The position numbers and the translations under genes are program-made. The notes beneath the pieces are model-generated. The model saw only the letters and a program-made list of their open reading frames with translations, was not told the DNA's origin and made no database searches. Source: Proteus vulgaris (lineage in GTDB: Bacteria; Pseudomonadota; Gammaproteobacteria; Enterobacterales; Enterobacteriaceae). Taken from it: a DNA stretch of 64,000 nucleotides. Positions within the stretch are counted from its first letter, which is position 1. Each line of letters starts with the position of its first letter. This document shows, one piece after another, positions 36,817 through 48,958 of the stretch. Location of the stretch: assembly GCA_901472505.1 (NCBI GenBank), contig LR590468.1, positions 3,633,501 to 3,697,500 of the forward strand. Reading direction: 5' to 3'.

Positions 36817-37618
36817 TCAAAAATGATCATGTTTTTTAGGAATATACACTAAGATTCGATTATATTTTTCCAAATCAAATGCTAATGACGTATATTCATA
36901 ACACTCTTTTTTATTGTCAAAATTTAGTGTTCTTGTTCCATCGCAAGGTGGATATATCTCGTGTTTTTCCCACATACGCTTAAATTCAGGCGACGAACAA
37001 CTTAATGTAGCAATTAAATTTCGAATATTAGGGTCATTTTTTGTTCTAGCGTGATCACGGCGAAAGCTAGCCAATAATCTATCAGCGATATTTTCCCAAT
37101 CATCAATACGTGTTTTATAACGAGGATCCATAAACAACAAGTAAAGATAATTACGATTTTCAGCACTATGATCTGAAAAATGGAAATACTTATCCGCTTT
37201 TGGATTATAAGCCAAGACATCCCAATGTAGGTTTTAAAACATAACAGAGATATTCTGATGGCAAATCTGACAAGATCCGTAAAATAGTTGCAGGGACTTG
37301 ATGTTCTGTTACACCAGTTTCTGTAGGCTCTCGCATATGCGATAATAAATAAAGATGTTGTCTTTCAGCGCTATTTAATCGTAACGCACTCGCTAAGTTA
37401 TCTAAGAATTGACTTGATACGCCAATATTTCGTCCTTGTTCAAGCCACGTATACCAAGTCAACCCAACCCCCGAAAGTGCAGCGACTTCTTCTCTACGTA
37501 ACCCAGGCGTGCGACGGCGCCCTGTACCAGGCAATCCGACAGTTTCAGGTGAAATACTTTGTCTTTTAGTTCGCAGAAAATCTGCTAATTCAGGGCGCGT
37601 TCGTTTTCTCTCTGTCAT
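36817..37618 (-). pseudogene. XRE regulator with MmyB-like ligand domain, frameshifted
   Basis: Two overlapping frames make one regulator of about 266 residues. Residues 1-85 hold a helix-turn-helix with the family signature RRTPGLRREEVAALSGVGLT and WYTWLEQGR. The rest is an MmyB/DUF5753-like ligand-binding domain (AENRNYLYLLFMDPRYKTR, LLASFRRDHARTKNDP). The join is at an AA pair (37224-37225, TT in the gene): with one base fewer the reading is LCYVLKPTWDVLAYNPKADK. Such regulators often bind fatty acids or small lipids. It is transcribed divergently from an MFS pump starting 81 bases away, its likely target. Confidence 0.75.
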
Positions 37619-37699
37619 AGCCTATTGCTTCTAGTAATAGTATAAATGGTTAAATTGTATCAGGATAAGCAACTCATTATAGTCTCATTTCTTTAATTA

Positions 37700-39107
37700 A
37701 TGAGACAAAAAATGAACAGACAACAACGTATTGCCTTATTTGTCCTGTTATTAGCGGGATTTGTAACTATTTTTGATTTATTCGTTGTTAATGTTGCGAT
37801 TGTAAATATAGAGAGAACACTCAATGCAACATTAACAGAGCTGACACTCATTATCGTGGGATATGAATTAGCCTTTGGGTTATTACTCATCACAGGAGGC
37901 CGATTAGGTGATATTTATGGCCGTCGTACTCTTTACCGTATTGGTATGTTCGGGTTTACTGTGACATCAGTATTATGCGCTATTTCTCCCAATGCCATTT
38001 TTCTTGTTATAGCTCGTTGTCTTCAAGGATTGACGGCTGCGCTATTATTTCCTCAAGTATACTCAAGTATTCGTCTTAATTTTGACGAGGCACAAGCTAA
38101 AAAAATATTTGGTTTATTAGGTATGACGTTAGGATTAGCTGCAATAGCAGGACAGGCCTTAGGCGGATTGTTAATATCACTCAATGTTTTTGGTCTTGAA
38201 TGGCGTACTATTTTTTTAATTAACCTTATTATTGGTATTATTGTATTAGGATTTTCTCGTTATTTAATTCAAAGTGAAGCTTTAGATTATATAAAATTAG
38301 ATATAGGGGGAGTTATTTTATCGGCTTGTGGCATCTCTTTCACCTTACTTCCTTTATTAATGTTACCTATCTGGGGATGGAAATTACATAGCACACTGTT
38401 TTTTCTTTTCGGACTCATATTGTTAGTACTTTTCATTTACTATGAAAATAACTTAAAACAACAAGGAAAACAGCCTCTTTTTGATCCCTTTTTATTTACT
38501 AATAATCAATATGTCATTGGAATAGGGATTGTTGTTTGTGTCTATGCAACATCATCAGCTTTCCCGATGATGATGTCGATATTATTACAAAGTGGATTTA
38601 AACGTACAGTACTTGATTCTGGATTAATTTTTGTTCCATCAAGTATAGGATTTGTTCTTTCATCATTATTAACCCCCAAATGGGTGAAAAAAATGGGTGA
38701 AAAAATTATTTATTGGGGGGCTACTCTTTACGCTTTAAGTTATATTTCTTTGATTGTAGGGGTTTATTATTTAATATCACCAGAAAATAGCTCTTTTGTG
38801 ATCCCATTTCTGTTTTTTAGTTGGATTTACTCAAGGGATGATAATGACACCAATGCTTAATTTAGTTTTAGCGAAAGTTAAACCCGAATTTATTGGGATT
38901 GCTTCAGGGTTAACAGCAACATTACAACAAGTTGGAGCAGCGCTAGGCGCAACTTGTGTTTCAATTATTTTACAATTTAGCCTGAATCACGCATTCTCAA
39001 CAGAGGTGATTGAACAATATAAAATAGCTTTTAGTTTTAGTATGATTTTTAATTTTCTTATGGCTATATGCGCCACATTTTTATTAAGGAAAATAGTACA
39101 TAAATAG
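37700..39107 (+). pseudogene. MFS drug-efflux transporter (EmrB/QacA type), frameshifted
   Basis: Two frames join into one inner-membrane transporter of about 468 residues with roughly fourteen helices. Motif A is GGRLGDIYGRRTLYRIG and motif C-like glycine-rich segments occur near residue 150. The frame breaks at a TT pair (38821-38822); with a single T it reads FLFFSGFTQGMIMTPMLNLV and runs to 39107. Substrate unknown; the adjacent divergent XRE/MmyB regulator suggests drug- or lipid-responsive control. The ATG at 37712 (TGAGAC upstream) is the likelier start than 37700. A strong terminator follows. Confidence 0.78.
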
Positions 39108-39137
39108 TCAATCATCTTATATATAATATCACTTATG

Positions 39138-39163
39138 CGCTCACGATTAGTGAGCGTTTTTAT
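39138..39163 (+). terminator. Terminator of the MFS gene
   Basis: Perfect 7-bp stem CGCTCAC / GTGAGCG, 5-base loop, TTTTTATT tail. Confidence 0.85.
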
Positions 39164-39164
39164 T

Positions 39165-39365
39165 ATGGTATTAATAATTCAGGAATATGTGCTTACCTTT
39201 AATTTTTCAAACAAAGGGCAGGGAATTAATATTAATCGGTTTGTTTTTCTTGAACTTTCTTTAGCGGTCGCTTTTTTCTTTGCTTTTATAATAATCTTAG
39301 GGCTATGGTTATATGGGGTTAGAACTAAAAAAAAAGCAAAGAGATTAAAAGCCCCTGTAACATAA
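39165..39365 (+). CDS. Possible small membrane protein
   Basis: A 66-codon frame from the ATG at 39165 with one long hydrophobic helix (FLELSLAVAFFFAFIIILG) and a Lys/Arg-rich C-terminus, a positive-inside pattern compatible with a real small membrane protein. It starts inside the tail of the MFS terminator, has no ribosome site I can see, and I know no family for it. Doubtful. Confidence 0.3.
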   Translation: MVLIIQEYVLTFNFSNKGQGININRFVFLELSLAVAFFFAFIIILGLWLYGVRTKKKAKRLKAPVT

Positions 39366-39423
39366 AATTACAGAGGCTATCCCTTTAAAGCTAAAAATAT
39401 TTAATACAAAAAATATTATCTAT

Positions 39424-40516
39424 TTAATGGTTTTTAAACCACATTATTATCTCTTCATAACTGCCTTGGTAAATAATTTTATCTTTCTTTTTGCTCAATT
39501 GATAACGATACATAGGATCATAATATTCTTTAAGTAAAGGCGTTAACCAAGAAAAATGGGCTTCTGTATTTGCACTTTTTTTTCTGTATTTCTAACGCAT
39601 TTTCTAGCAATTGTGTCAATTCCGCAGCCCGCTGAGAGCCAAGTCGACGACGTATAGCGAATAAACCATGATGTAAATAATCACTGTAAGCCTGCCAGCC
39701 TTGTTCTTCGCCATAAACTTCTAAAAAATCGTGGGTCATACGATCAAAATATTCAGCTTTTAAACGTTCAATGCGTTGTTCTAGTGGATCATCAACAACA
39801 ACAATTGATGCTTCTGTCATTTTTTGCTCTTAGCGATTCAAGGTAATCCATTCGCACCGATAGCGCGACCTTCATCTTCAAGCACCCAACGCGTATATTT
39901 TTGTGATTTTTTCAACATTTCGATACCAAGATGGTTTTCAAATGTTGCTTGAGGAAATTGTTCTTCAACAGTACGGCCAAAAGAAGAACCTCGATGATGA
40001 GCAATACCTTCAAGATCAATACCTTCAGGTAATGAACGCACTAATGTCGTTTTTCCATTACCAGTACATCCACCAATAAGAATAATAGGGCGCTGAACGA
40101 ATTCATTGGTCATTTCAATAATAGTCTGCCTTAACGCCTTATATCCTCCTTCAATTAATGGAAAATCGATGCCTATTTCTTTAAGCCATTGCTGAACGAT
40201 ATGAGAACGCATTCCGCCCACGAGCACAGCAAATATAACCATTAGGGAATTGCTCGCAAGCTTCACGCCAAGCAGTAATCCGTTTATCACGAATTTCACC
40301 ACTCACTAATTGATGTCCTAAATCAACCGCTTTTTGTGAGCCTTGTTGTTTATAACAAGTCCCGACAGCAGCACGTTCTTTATCATTCATTAAGGGCAGA
40401 TTGATAGCATTAGGGATAGAACCTTGATTAAATTCAATAGGTGCACGCACATCAATGATGGGGGTGTTATTAGCAAGAATATGTCGAATATTTTGATCTG
40501 AAAACGCTAATTCCAT
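39424..40516 (-). pseudogene. mnmH: tRNA 2-selenouridine synthase MnmH/SelU, four frameshifts
   Basis: Pieces in three frames reconstruct the whole enzyme (about 363 residues). N-terminal rhodanese domain [20 protein letters not shown] with the active-site Cys in YICCARGG, then a P-loop [19 protein letters not shown] and [20 protein letters not shown], and a C-terminal [19 protein letters not shown]. MnmH replaces sulfur by selenium in 2-thiouridine at tRNA position 34. Each break is one extra base: CCC 40217-40219, AA 39840-39841, T6 39820-39825, T8 39576-39583. With these removed the match to E. coli SelU is unbroken, so sequence error is likelier than decay. Confidence 0.85.
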
Positions 40517-40782
40517 AATAAAAATCGTAATATCTAGTCAGGCTGAAAGATTAGCTACTATACTCTTAAAATCATATAACGCCCATAATTACAGTCATAT
40601 TGAAAACGAAGCTCTACCTTCAATAAGAAAAATTTAAGATAAAGCTATGGATTGAAGTATAAAAAACATCTAACATTTATTCGATATGATGTTTTAAATT
40701 AATTCATTAAACAACTGTAAATAAAAACACTATAGTGTTTAAACGAACAAAAAATTTATCGAAAAATGACAGGTACATTACC

Positions 40783-41064
40783 TTGAACATAATAAGAAAA
40801 TATTATCGTGTTACTAGCGTGAGCATAATTGCATTACTGTTGTCTGGTTGTTCTCAAGGCCATTCTCCTTTTATTACTCTGTTGGGCGCCTATTTTCCAT
40901 ATTGGATGTTATGTACCGTTATCGGCTTATTAGGGGCTTTGGTTATACGTGTATTACTTATCTATTGGGGTATTGATGATAATTTACCGCTCCCTTTGAT
41001 TTTTTATTTTGCGATATTGTTATCAATTTCTTTAACTATCTCTTTATTTTATTTTTCTTATTAA
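40783..41064 (+). CDS. ytcA: YtcA-family lipoprotein
   Basis: About 93 residues from a TTG at 40783 (AGGT ribosome site), giving a lipoprotein signal peptide ending ALLLSGC with the lipidated Cys. Two hydrophobic helices follow (LGAYFPYWMLCTVIGLLGAL). Matches E. coli YtcA, including the conserved GAYFPYW. ytcA likewise precedes mdtNOP in E. coli, and mdtN starts 3 bases downstream. Role unknown, presumably linked to that efflux system. The frame is open upstream to a GTG at 40735 but that extension has no lipobox context. Confidence 0.8.
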   Translation: MNIIRKYYRVTSVSIIALLLSGCSQGHSPFITLLGAYFPYWMLCTVIGLLGALVIRVLLIYWGIDDNLPLPLIFYFAILLSISLTISLFYFSY

Positions 41065-41067
41065 ATT

Positions 41068-42108
41068 ATGGATAAAAAAATCAAAAAAAAGCTAGCTATT
41101 ATAATCACTGTGATTGTTTTTATGATCACGCTCATCTTATTGTGGAAAAATATTCAGTTATCAGCGCTAAATCCACTCAGTGAAGATGCAATAATTGATG
41201 CTAATAAAATTAACATATCTTCAACTGTACCAGGACGAATTAGCGCTATATATGTCAAAGAAAATAGTAAGGTCAATAAAGGGGATTTATTATTTACAAT
41301 CGACCCCACCATGTATGCATTGAGAGTTCAGCAAGCAAAAGAGCAACTCATGATTGCTGAAGCAACATTAAGTAATAAACAACGTATTATTATTGCAGAA
41401 ACATCAAATTCAGAAGTGGCTGAAGCGCAAATAAAACGTGCTGAAGTCAATTTGTTATTAGCGACGCAGTCACTCCATAGATTAGAGCCGTTATTAGCAA
41501 AAGGGTTTGTGACTGCACAACAAGTTGATGATGCAAGAACATTAAAACATGATGCAGAAGTCACATTAAAACAAGCACAAAAACAAAACGTTGCCTCAGA
41601 GGCCTTAATTAATAATACCGATTCAGAAGTAGCATTAGTGAAATCCTTAAAAACCTCACTGGCAATGGCTGAATGGGAATTAAGTAACACAGAGGTGAAA
41701 GCACCAAGTAATGGCTATGTTGCTGGATTAGTGCTGTCACCGGGAGAATTTATTATTTCTGGGCAATCTGTTTTTACCTTAATTGACACGGATACTTGGT
41801 ATGCTTCAGCTTATTTTAAAGAGACAGATTTAAATAATATAAAAATAGGTAGTTGGTGTGGTTATTTATTCAATGATTGACAATAAACACCCCATTAAAG
41901 GTAAAGTAGAAGGAATTAGCCGAGGGATCATGTCAACTGACCTTATTAATATCCAAGGGACTTGCCTTATGTACCTAAATCACTGAATTGGGTTAGAGTT
42001 CAACAACGGTTTCCTGTTAAAGTCACAATCACCAATCCACCAGAAGATCTTATGCGGGTTGGGGCTACAGCCACTGTCAATATAATAGCTAACGATGATG
42101 ATTGTTAA
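41068..42108 (+). pseudogene. mdtN: Membrane fusion protein MdtN, two frameshifts
   Basis: An HlyD/EmrA-type periplasmic adaptor of about 347 residues. N-terminal membrane anchor, lipoyl half-motifs INISSTVPGRISAIYVKENS and TEVKAPSNGYVAGLVLSPGE, and a helical hairpin with many Ala and Gln between them. Breaks are at TT 41853-41854 (one T too many; restored reading GSGVVVYSMIDNKHPIKGK) and CC 41953-41954 (one C too few; restored NIPRDLPYVPKSLNWVRVQQ). The corrected end overlaps mdtO by 14 bases. With MdtO and MdtP it forms a tripartite pump tied to sulfa-drug, puromycin and acriflavine tolerance in E. coli. Confidence 0.82.
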
Positions 42109-43953
42109 ACCGTCCCTCATAGTGAAACAAGTTAAAAAAGACTTGTTGCCTTTTGATTTTCGTTTAGCGACAACTTGGCGCATCGCACTGCTTTGCGCCT
42201 TAATGGCTGCTATTGCGATGATCTATGAAATTCCCGAATCTGCCATAAGTTGCTATCTAATTATTTATTTAATCAAAGCCGATGCAGTACAAAATATATT
42301 ATTATCTATTGGCGTTATTATTTTATGTTCTATTGTAGTGTGTGTTATTTTTTTACTTTTTAACCTCACAATACAAAATATTATTTTACGCTTCTTTTTT
42401 ATGGCTTTATTCTCAGCCGTTTTTATGTATTTAGCATCTGCAAGTAGCCTTGGTGATATTGGTAATTTAGTTGCTTTAGTTATCGCTTTTTTAATGACTT
42501 TAATTGATGATGTACCCGTAGGGGATGTTGCAACAAGAGCACTACTTTATGCGTTACTGATGGCTGTATCTCCAATGCTATTAGTTATTTTATTTAATTT
42601 TTTTGTTGGTATTAGCCCTAGAAAATTACTGTTAAACAGAATCGCCTCACGCTTTTCTACCGCAAGCGATTTCTTTTTAGGAAGAAAAGAAAGCCAACTC
42701 GAAATCAGTGAATTACTGAGTACCCAAACAGAATGTAAACGCTATTTAATGTTTATAAAAATATTTTATTTGCGAGGAAGAGAGGATATTCACTGGTTAG
42801 AGAATATAATTGATAATTCTTATCAGATATTAATTATGTCGTTAACTTTTGATAAAAACACTCCAGCTTCTATACGTTTTCTTCTTTCTAAAAGATGTTT
42901 AGATCTTGTCGATTGCTTCACGCATCATCAAATAGACAAAATAAAAGATAAGCAACAAACTCAAAATAAAATAAGTAAACTTCAATTATTAAATACTTTT
43001 GATAAGATTTTATTTAATAAAAGAGAAACTAAGTCTGTACAGAAAAAAAACACCTTTTTTTGTTAGTGATGCATTTACAAATCCTAACCATAAATACTTT
43101 GCGATTAAAACTACGATAGCCGCAATTCTATGTTATATTTTTTATGATTATTTTAAATGGCAGGGTATTCATACTGCAATGATAACTTGTTATGTCGTGG
43201 CATTAACATCTGTTGGTGAAACAGTCCATAAAATTAACATTGCGGATCACTGGTTGTCTAATTGGAGCACTAATTGGCATGATTTCACTGCTCTATATTA
43301 TCCCTAATTTATCTGATGTTTTTGAGCTGATGGTACTGATATTTTTCTGTCTATTGCCCGCAGCATGGGTTGCTGTTGGTAATGAGCGTATCTCTTATGC
43401 TGGTGTACAAGTTGGGTTAGCATTTTTATTAACAACATTACACGGATTTAAACCTAGCTTTGATATGAATGTGGTGTCTGATCGTATTCTAGGGATTTTG
43501 TTGGGTAATATCGTGATGTATATTATTTTCACAAAAGTATGGCCAACAAGTATTATTAATACTATATACAAACAAATTAGTTCTATTTTAGATAATTATA
43601 CTGAATTAAGATATTCGACAAATAAAAATGATATGTTAGATTTAGTTTCATCCGTAAATGAATCTATTACACAATCGAAGGGTAATATAGACTTACTCAT
43701 TTTCGAAAAAGAAGATAGCGCAAGAAATAAGAATATAACATTTTTTTTCAAAACATCATTAAATAAAATTTCTTACATTAGTTATCATAATTACGCTCAT
43801 AAATTTATTTTTGAAGATAAACTCTCTTATTCACAAATCAATGAAGAATCAAAGGATGAATTTAAAAAATCGATTCTTAATAATGAATTAAAAACATTAC
43901 CAACAAATGAAAGAGAGCGTGTATTTAAACATTTAATAAGAGAAAAATCATAA
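42095..43953 (+). pseudogene. mdtO: FUSC-family inner membrane protein MdtO, two frameshifts
   Basis: About 618 residues in two membrane blocks of the FUSC/aromatic-exporter type: TWRIALLCALMAAIAMIYEI and, in the second half, FAIKTTIAAILCYIFYDYFKW and LRITGCLIGALIGM. A cytosolic stretch lies between them and another follows at the end. Breaks are one extra A in A8 (43043-43050; restored SVQKKTPFFVSDAFTNPNHK) and one extra A in A4 (43230-43233; restored GETVHKLTLRITGCLIGALI). The start overlaps mdtN and the TAATG at 43951-43955 couples it to mdtP. Confidence 0.82.
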
Positions 43954-45424
43954 TGATAAATTTAGTCATTAATAATAAGAAAAATATTCTGTCCTCTCTG
44001 TTAAGCCTATTACTTGTTGGTTGTATTGATACGAGTAGCTCATTTAAACCGTATTCTCAACAACCTATTAATTATGATAATACAAAATATATTTCTTCAT
44101 CTACTGGAGCAATATTTATCGCCAACGCAAGAAAAAAACAACTAAATCCAGTTATGCATTAGCTGATCTTATCGATTTAGGACAACAAAATAACCCAGAC
44201 ACACGTATTGCGTGGGAATTAGCAAAAAAATCAGCAACTGATATTGGTATGATAGAAAGCACATATTTGCCAATTATTACAGCAACTGCACTAGCAGGGT
44301 ATCAACATGGGAAAATCGATTTACCTAAAAATCCTATTATTGATGATATAAAAACATCGAATAGTGCTTTTATTCCCGCACTCACATTTAGATGGCTTAT
44401 TTTTGATTTTGGTAAGCGAGGGGCATTAGTTGATGCTGCTAAACATACTTCTTTAGCAACAAACCTTAATTTTAATCTGATGCATCAGAAAATTATTCAT
44501 GATGTCTCCGTTGCATATTTTAGTTATGGTGCAGCACAAAAAAAAGTGAGTATCACTCGAAATGCCCTCCAGAGAAGCAAAGACATTTTATATGCCGTTG
44601 AACAAAAAAGAGCGAAGGGATTAGCAACGGTATTAGATGTCGCATTAGCTAAACAACAAGTCGCACAAGTTGAATTACAAAACGTGTTAGCCAAAGGTCA
44701 TGAAAAAGATCAATATCAAATTTTACTGTCTGCTATTGGAGCATCACCTTTTGAAAAAATAACCGTTAATTATGCCGATGATAATTTACTTCCTGATGAT
44801 ATTTCACCATTAACTCATGATGTGATCAAAAAAGCACTTGCACAGCGTCCCGATGTTTTAGCGCAATATGAATTACAGCAAGCGGCCATCAAAGCTGCTG
44901 ATTCCGTCAAATCAGACTATTTTCCTAAAGTCTATCTTGCTGGCGCGCTTGCAGGAGGAACAGGTAGCTTTGATGTGCAGGGATTGCCCGATATTAGCCA
45001 AAGAACTTCATCTTCTAATATCCTGATTGGAGTCAGTATTCCATTATATGAAGGCGGAATGCGTCAGTCTCGAATGGTAAATGCACAGTCAGAGATCCGA
45101 TTAGCGCAAGAAAATTTACGTAAAAGCCAAGATATGGCGATAAAAGAGATTTCAATAAGTGAAAATACACTCAAGTCAGCACTTGAGGCAAATAAAGCCT
45201 CTAAAAATTTAGTAGAGACGACTCAATTAACATATACCGCTAGTGTTGAATTTTATCATAATGGGTTGGGAACCGTAACCGACATTAATACCGCTGAGAT
45301 TGCATTATTAAATGCACAAATGTCTCAAATTGATGCTTATACAGGATCACAAATTGCAGCTGTTGATTTAGCGTTTGCATTAGGCGAAATCGATAAAGCA
45401 TTGCCTAATTCAGTATCACGCTAG
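43953..45424 (+). pseudogene. mdtP: Outer membrane factor MdtP (TolC-like), one frameshift
   Basis: About 490 residues. Lipoprotein signal peptide ending LLLVGC, then a TolC-type outer-membrane efflux protein with two repeats rich in long helices (KKVSITRNALQRSKDILYAV, AQSEIRLAQENLRKSQDM) and the usual GLATVLDVALAKQQ and GLGTVTDINTAEIALLNAQ segments. The break is in an A7 run (44132-44138). One more A (or two fewer) gives TKSSYALADLIDLGQQNNPD. Completes the ytcA-mdtN-mdtO-mdtP operon, whose outward duct it forms. Confidence 0.82.
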
Positions 45425-45444
45425 AATACTTGCTTTTTGTTATT

Positions 45445-45486
45445 GTATTAGAGGCGGTATTAATAATTCGCCAACCTCTAATACAA
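45445..45486. terminator. Hairpin between convergent mdtP and hydrolase genes
   Basis: 10-bp arms GTATTAGAGG / CCTCTAATAC enclosing a 20-base loop with inner pairing. No long T run on either strand, so it is a weak or bidirectional terminator. Confidence 0.5.
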
Positions 45487-45496
45487 CGATAAAAGA

Positions 45497-46582
45497 TTAT
45501 TTATTCAAGTTAATCTGTTCAAAAACAGATTTATTCATATCTTTAAATTGTGAAAGAGAATACTCGGTATAATTTATATTGTTATAGCCTCTTATTTTCA
45601 TCACACCATTCGTTAAATCAGATAGCGTAGTCCAAACAGTGTATTCTGTTTGTAGCTGGCTACTAGTGCTTTGACTTTCTCCCATAACATCAGCCGTGAT
45701 ATTTTTCGTTCTATCAAAACGATTCATAATGTGCGCTAGGGTATTCATCGCTTCTGATGTAGATCCCGCTTTAGGTGCGTAGGTTGAAAAATAAGCGGCA
45801 CGAATAAAACGACCGACAGACGTATCTGATGAGGGTAATTGAGATGTTGCAATACCACTATCAGGCTGTACTACATTGATATTTGCAAGTTTTCCTGAAG
45901 ATTTATCGATATTCGTTAATTGACTATAATTGTTAAGGTTAGTTAAGTGCCAAGGAAAGTCTGGGCCATTTGTCATTACACGGGTTGGATTTTGATAAAC
46001 ATGTAATTTACCGTTTGTGGCTTCAATAACAATGCTGCCTCCTTTTTTATCATAAAAAGCATAGTGAAAAGGGGATTTTAAGTTACCAAAGTTTTTTAAT
46101 ACAGGAGCCCAAAAATAACCTGATTCAACTGCTTTTTGTACTTCTTCGACCGTTGAGAAATTAGCTAATGCCCATTCACTAGCGAAGTCACAGGAATAGC
46201 TTTATCATAATCCTTTTTATCAAGAGGTGATAATTCAGCGTCTGTTATCATATTTGCGCTAAATGATAAACCTGCACTATTTAAACCTTGTAATAAGTTA
46301 TGATCATCGCCATCAAAAAAGATATCTGTTGTAACGGCTAATATGTCATATTTATTGCTATAACTTAGACTATCTTCACCATTAGGAGCTTTCTTTGTGA
46401 ATTGTGTATTTTTAGGATAATAGGTGACCCATGAAGGTAAATCAGCGGTCAGTTCAAGTGTCCTACCTTTGATAAACATTGTTATTTTTATCGAGTATCG
46501 CCAAACTAGAGCAGGCTTCACTTGCCATAGAAACAGCGAGTAATGAGGATAACAGACCAACCAATATTTTATTGCGTTTCAT
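45497..46582 (-). pseudogene. Linear amide C-N hydrolase (choloylglycine/penicillin V acylase family), two frameshifts
   Basis: Restored length about 361 residues from ATG 46582 (AAGGA ribosome site). A signal peptide ends ...MASEA, directly before Cys-Ser-Ser, which is the N-terminal nucleophile of Ntn hydrolases. Family motifs follow: NNVYQGRTLELTADLPSW, LNSAGLSFSANM, EWALANFSTVEEVQKAV, VMTNGPDFPWHLTNL. Breaks are one extra A in AAA (46468-46470 as TTT on plus) and one missing G near 46180. It would act outside the cytoplasm on bile-salt amides, penicillin V or acyl-homoserine lactones; which one is not decidable. Confidence 0.8.
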
Positions 46583-46672
46583 TATAAATTCCTTAAATAA
46601 ACAACTCCTTTAAATTTAGTTCAAATAAAAAAGACAACAACTATTTGGTAATTAAATGACAAATATTTTTAG

Positions 46673-47100
<428 letters not shown>

Positions 47101-47461
47101 AAAAGGGGTGGTGGATAAACCTCCCTTTATTTTTATTTAAATTGCTTAGTAAATTTTATTAATACACCACCAGCAATCAATAAAATACCTATTAAAATAA
47201 TGCCTTTATTTATGCAAAAGTACCCAGAGCTTGATGTACAACTTTATATCAAGCTGGCTTAGAGTGGATTTTTTATCAAAGAGGTAAAAAATATAGCCAT
47301 ATTCCTAAAGGTAGTTATCGTGCCAATAACAGTTAAGCCCCCATACACTAAATTACTTGTCTCATTGACACTCTTTTTGACTTTATAATCTGGTGGTAAT
47401 TGCAAAAGTCTTGAGGTAGAGTGCTCAGTCTTTTTTTAATGAAGTCTATTGGGGAGGTTGA
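47101..47461. other. Spacer with gene fragments before yegD
   Basis: On the minus strand 47140-47211 reads KGIILIGILLIAGGVLIKFT then KQFK-stop, like the last helix of a small multidrug transporter. On the plus strand about 47258-47335 reads GLEWIFYQRGKKYSHIPKGS ending in TAA. Both are too short to name. The yegD promoter must lie near the right edge (GGAGG ribosome site at 47450s). Confidence 0.35.
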
Positions 47462-48816
47462 ATGTTTATAGGCTTTGATTACGGAACATCAAATTGTTCT
47501 GTTGCAATCATGAAAGAGGGAAAAACCGATTCTTTTGCCTTTAGAAGGTAATGATGTCTATATTCCTTCAACCCTTTGTGCGCCAACCCGTGAATCTGTT
47601 TCTGAGCACTTATTTCGCCATTTAAATATTAAACCTTCCAGTGAGATTGGCGAACAATTACTCAGAAAATCGATTGCATTTAATCGAGAAGAGGATATTG
47701 AATTAGTCCCTGAAGATATTCTTTTTGGACAATCTGCATTGAGTTTATATCTGCGTGATCCTCGTGATGTCTATTACGTTAAATCACCTAAATCTTTTTT
47801 AGGGGCTTCGGGCCTGCATGATATACAAATTAGCTTCTTTGAAGATTTAGTTTGCGCCATGATGGCCAATATTAAACATCAAGCAGAAAAAAAGCACACA
47901 AGAAGCGATTACAGATACTGTTATTGGCAAACCGATTAACTTTAATGGGTTAGGTGGTGAAGCGTCAAATAAACAAGCAGAAAGTATCCTTATTCGAGCA
48001 GCAAAACGCGCGGGCTTTAAGAATATTATGTTTGAATTTGAACCCGTGGCTGCAGGGCTTGAATATGAATCAACGTTAACTAAAGACCAAACGGTATTAG
48101 TAGTTGATATTGGCGGTGGTACAACGGACTGTTCATTAATTCAGATGGGCCCTAGCTATCAAGGTAAAACGGATCGTTCAAACACCTTACTTGCTCATAG
48201 CGGGCAACGTGTTGGTGGTAATGATCTTGATATTTACCTTGCATTTAAACAACTTATGCCTTTATTTGGTATGACCGGATTAACTTCTTCAGGTATTAAA
48301 TTACCGCTGAAACAGTTCTGGGATCCTATTGCGATTAATAATGTAGAAGCACAAAAAGATTTTTATTCTCGTCAAAACCTAGCCGCATTAAATCAGCTAA
48401 GACGAGATGCTAAAGATCCTGAGAAAATAGCCCGCCTAATCGAAGTGTATAATGAGACATTGGGGTATAGTATCGTTAGACGTGCCGAAGAAGCTAAAAT
48501 TGCCTTATCAGATTCTCCTGAATATATTGCTAATATCACCTTATTAAGCGAAACATTAGAGTGCACTATTGCGCGAGAACAAATGGTTGGATCTATTGAG
48601 TCACCAAAAAGTAAAATGATTGAATTAGTAAATGACGCTGTTCGTCAAAGTGGTGTAAAACCTGATGTTATTTTTATGACTGGAGGGTCCGCGCGTTCAC
48701 CTATTTTATCTCAGGCGATAGAACAGCAACTACCTAATATTCCTATTGTGAAAGGGAATGATTTTGGTTCCGTTACTGCAGGATTAGCTCGTTGGGGCGA
48801 AGTTTGTTTTAAATAA
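47462..48816 (+). pseudogene. yegD: Hsp70-family chaperone-like protein YegD, two frameshifts
   Basis: About 451 residues matching E. coli YegD. ATPase phosphate-1 motif FIGFDYGTSNCSVAIM, YVKSPKSFLGASGL, phosphate-2 VLVVDIGGGTTDCSL, and adenosine motif VIFMTGGSARSPILSQAI. It lacks a full substrate-binding domain, as the family does. Breaks are one extra A in A5 (47521-47525; restored EGKPILLPLEGNDVYIPS) and one extra A in A7 (47887-47893; restored EKSTQEAITDTVIGKPINF). Perfect GGAGG ribosome site. Single gene with a terminator. Confidence 0.85.
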
Positions 48817-48864
48817 TAAGCCGTAAATAATCCGTTTTAAATGCCTTAATTTTTCAATATATTA

Positions 48865-48915
48865 AAGCGCTTTACATTGAATCAACGTATTGATTAGATG
48901 TAGAGCGCTTTTTCT
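48865..48915 (+). terminator. Terminator of yegD
   Basis: Arms AAAGCGCTTTACAT / ATGTAGAGCGCTTT (with one bulged position) followed by a T-rich tail, about 50 bases after the yegD stop codon. Confidence 0.65.
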
Positions 48916-48958
48916 TTATCAAGCACAATAAAAAACACAACATTTAATAGGAGAAAAC

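Noticed and set aside
38838..39107. Independent small membrane protein after the MFS gene
   Set aside because: It is the last two helices of the MFS transporter in a shifted frame.
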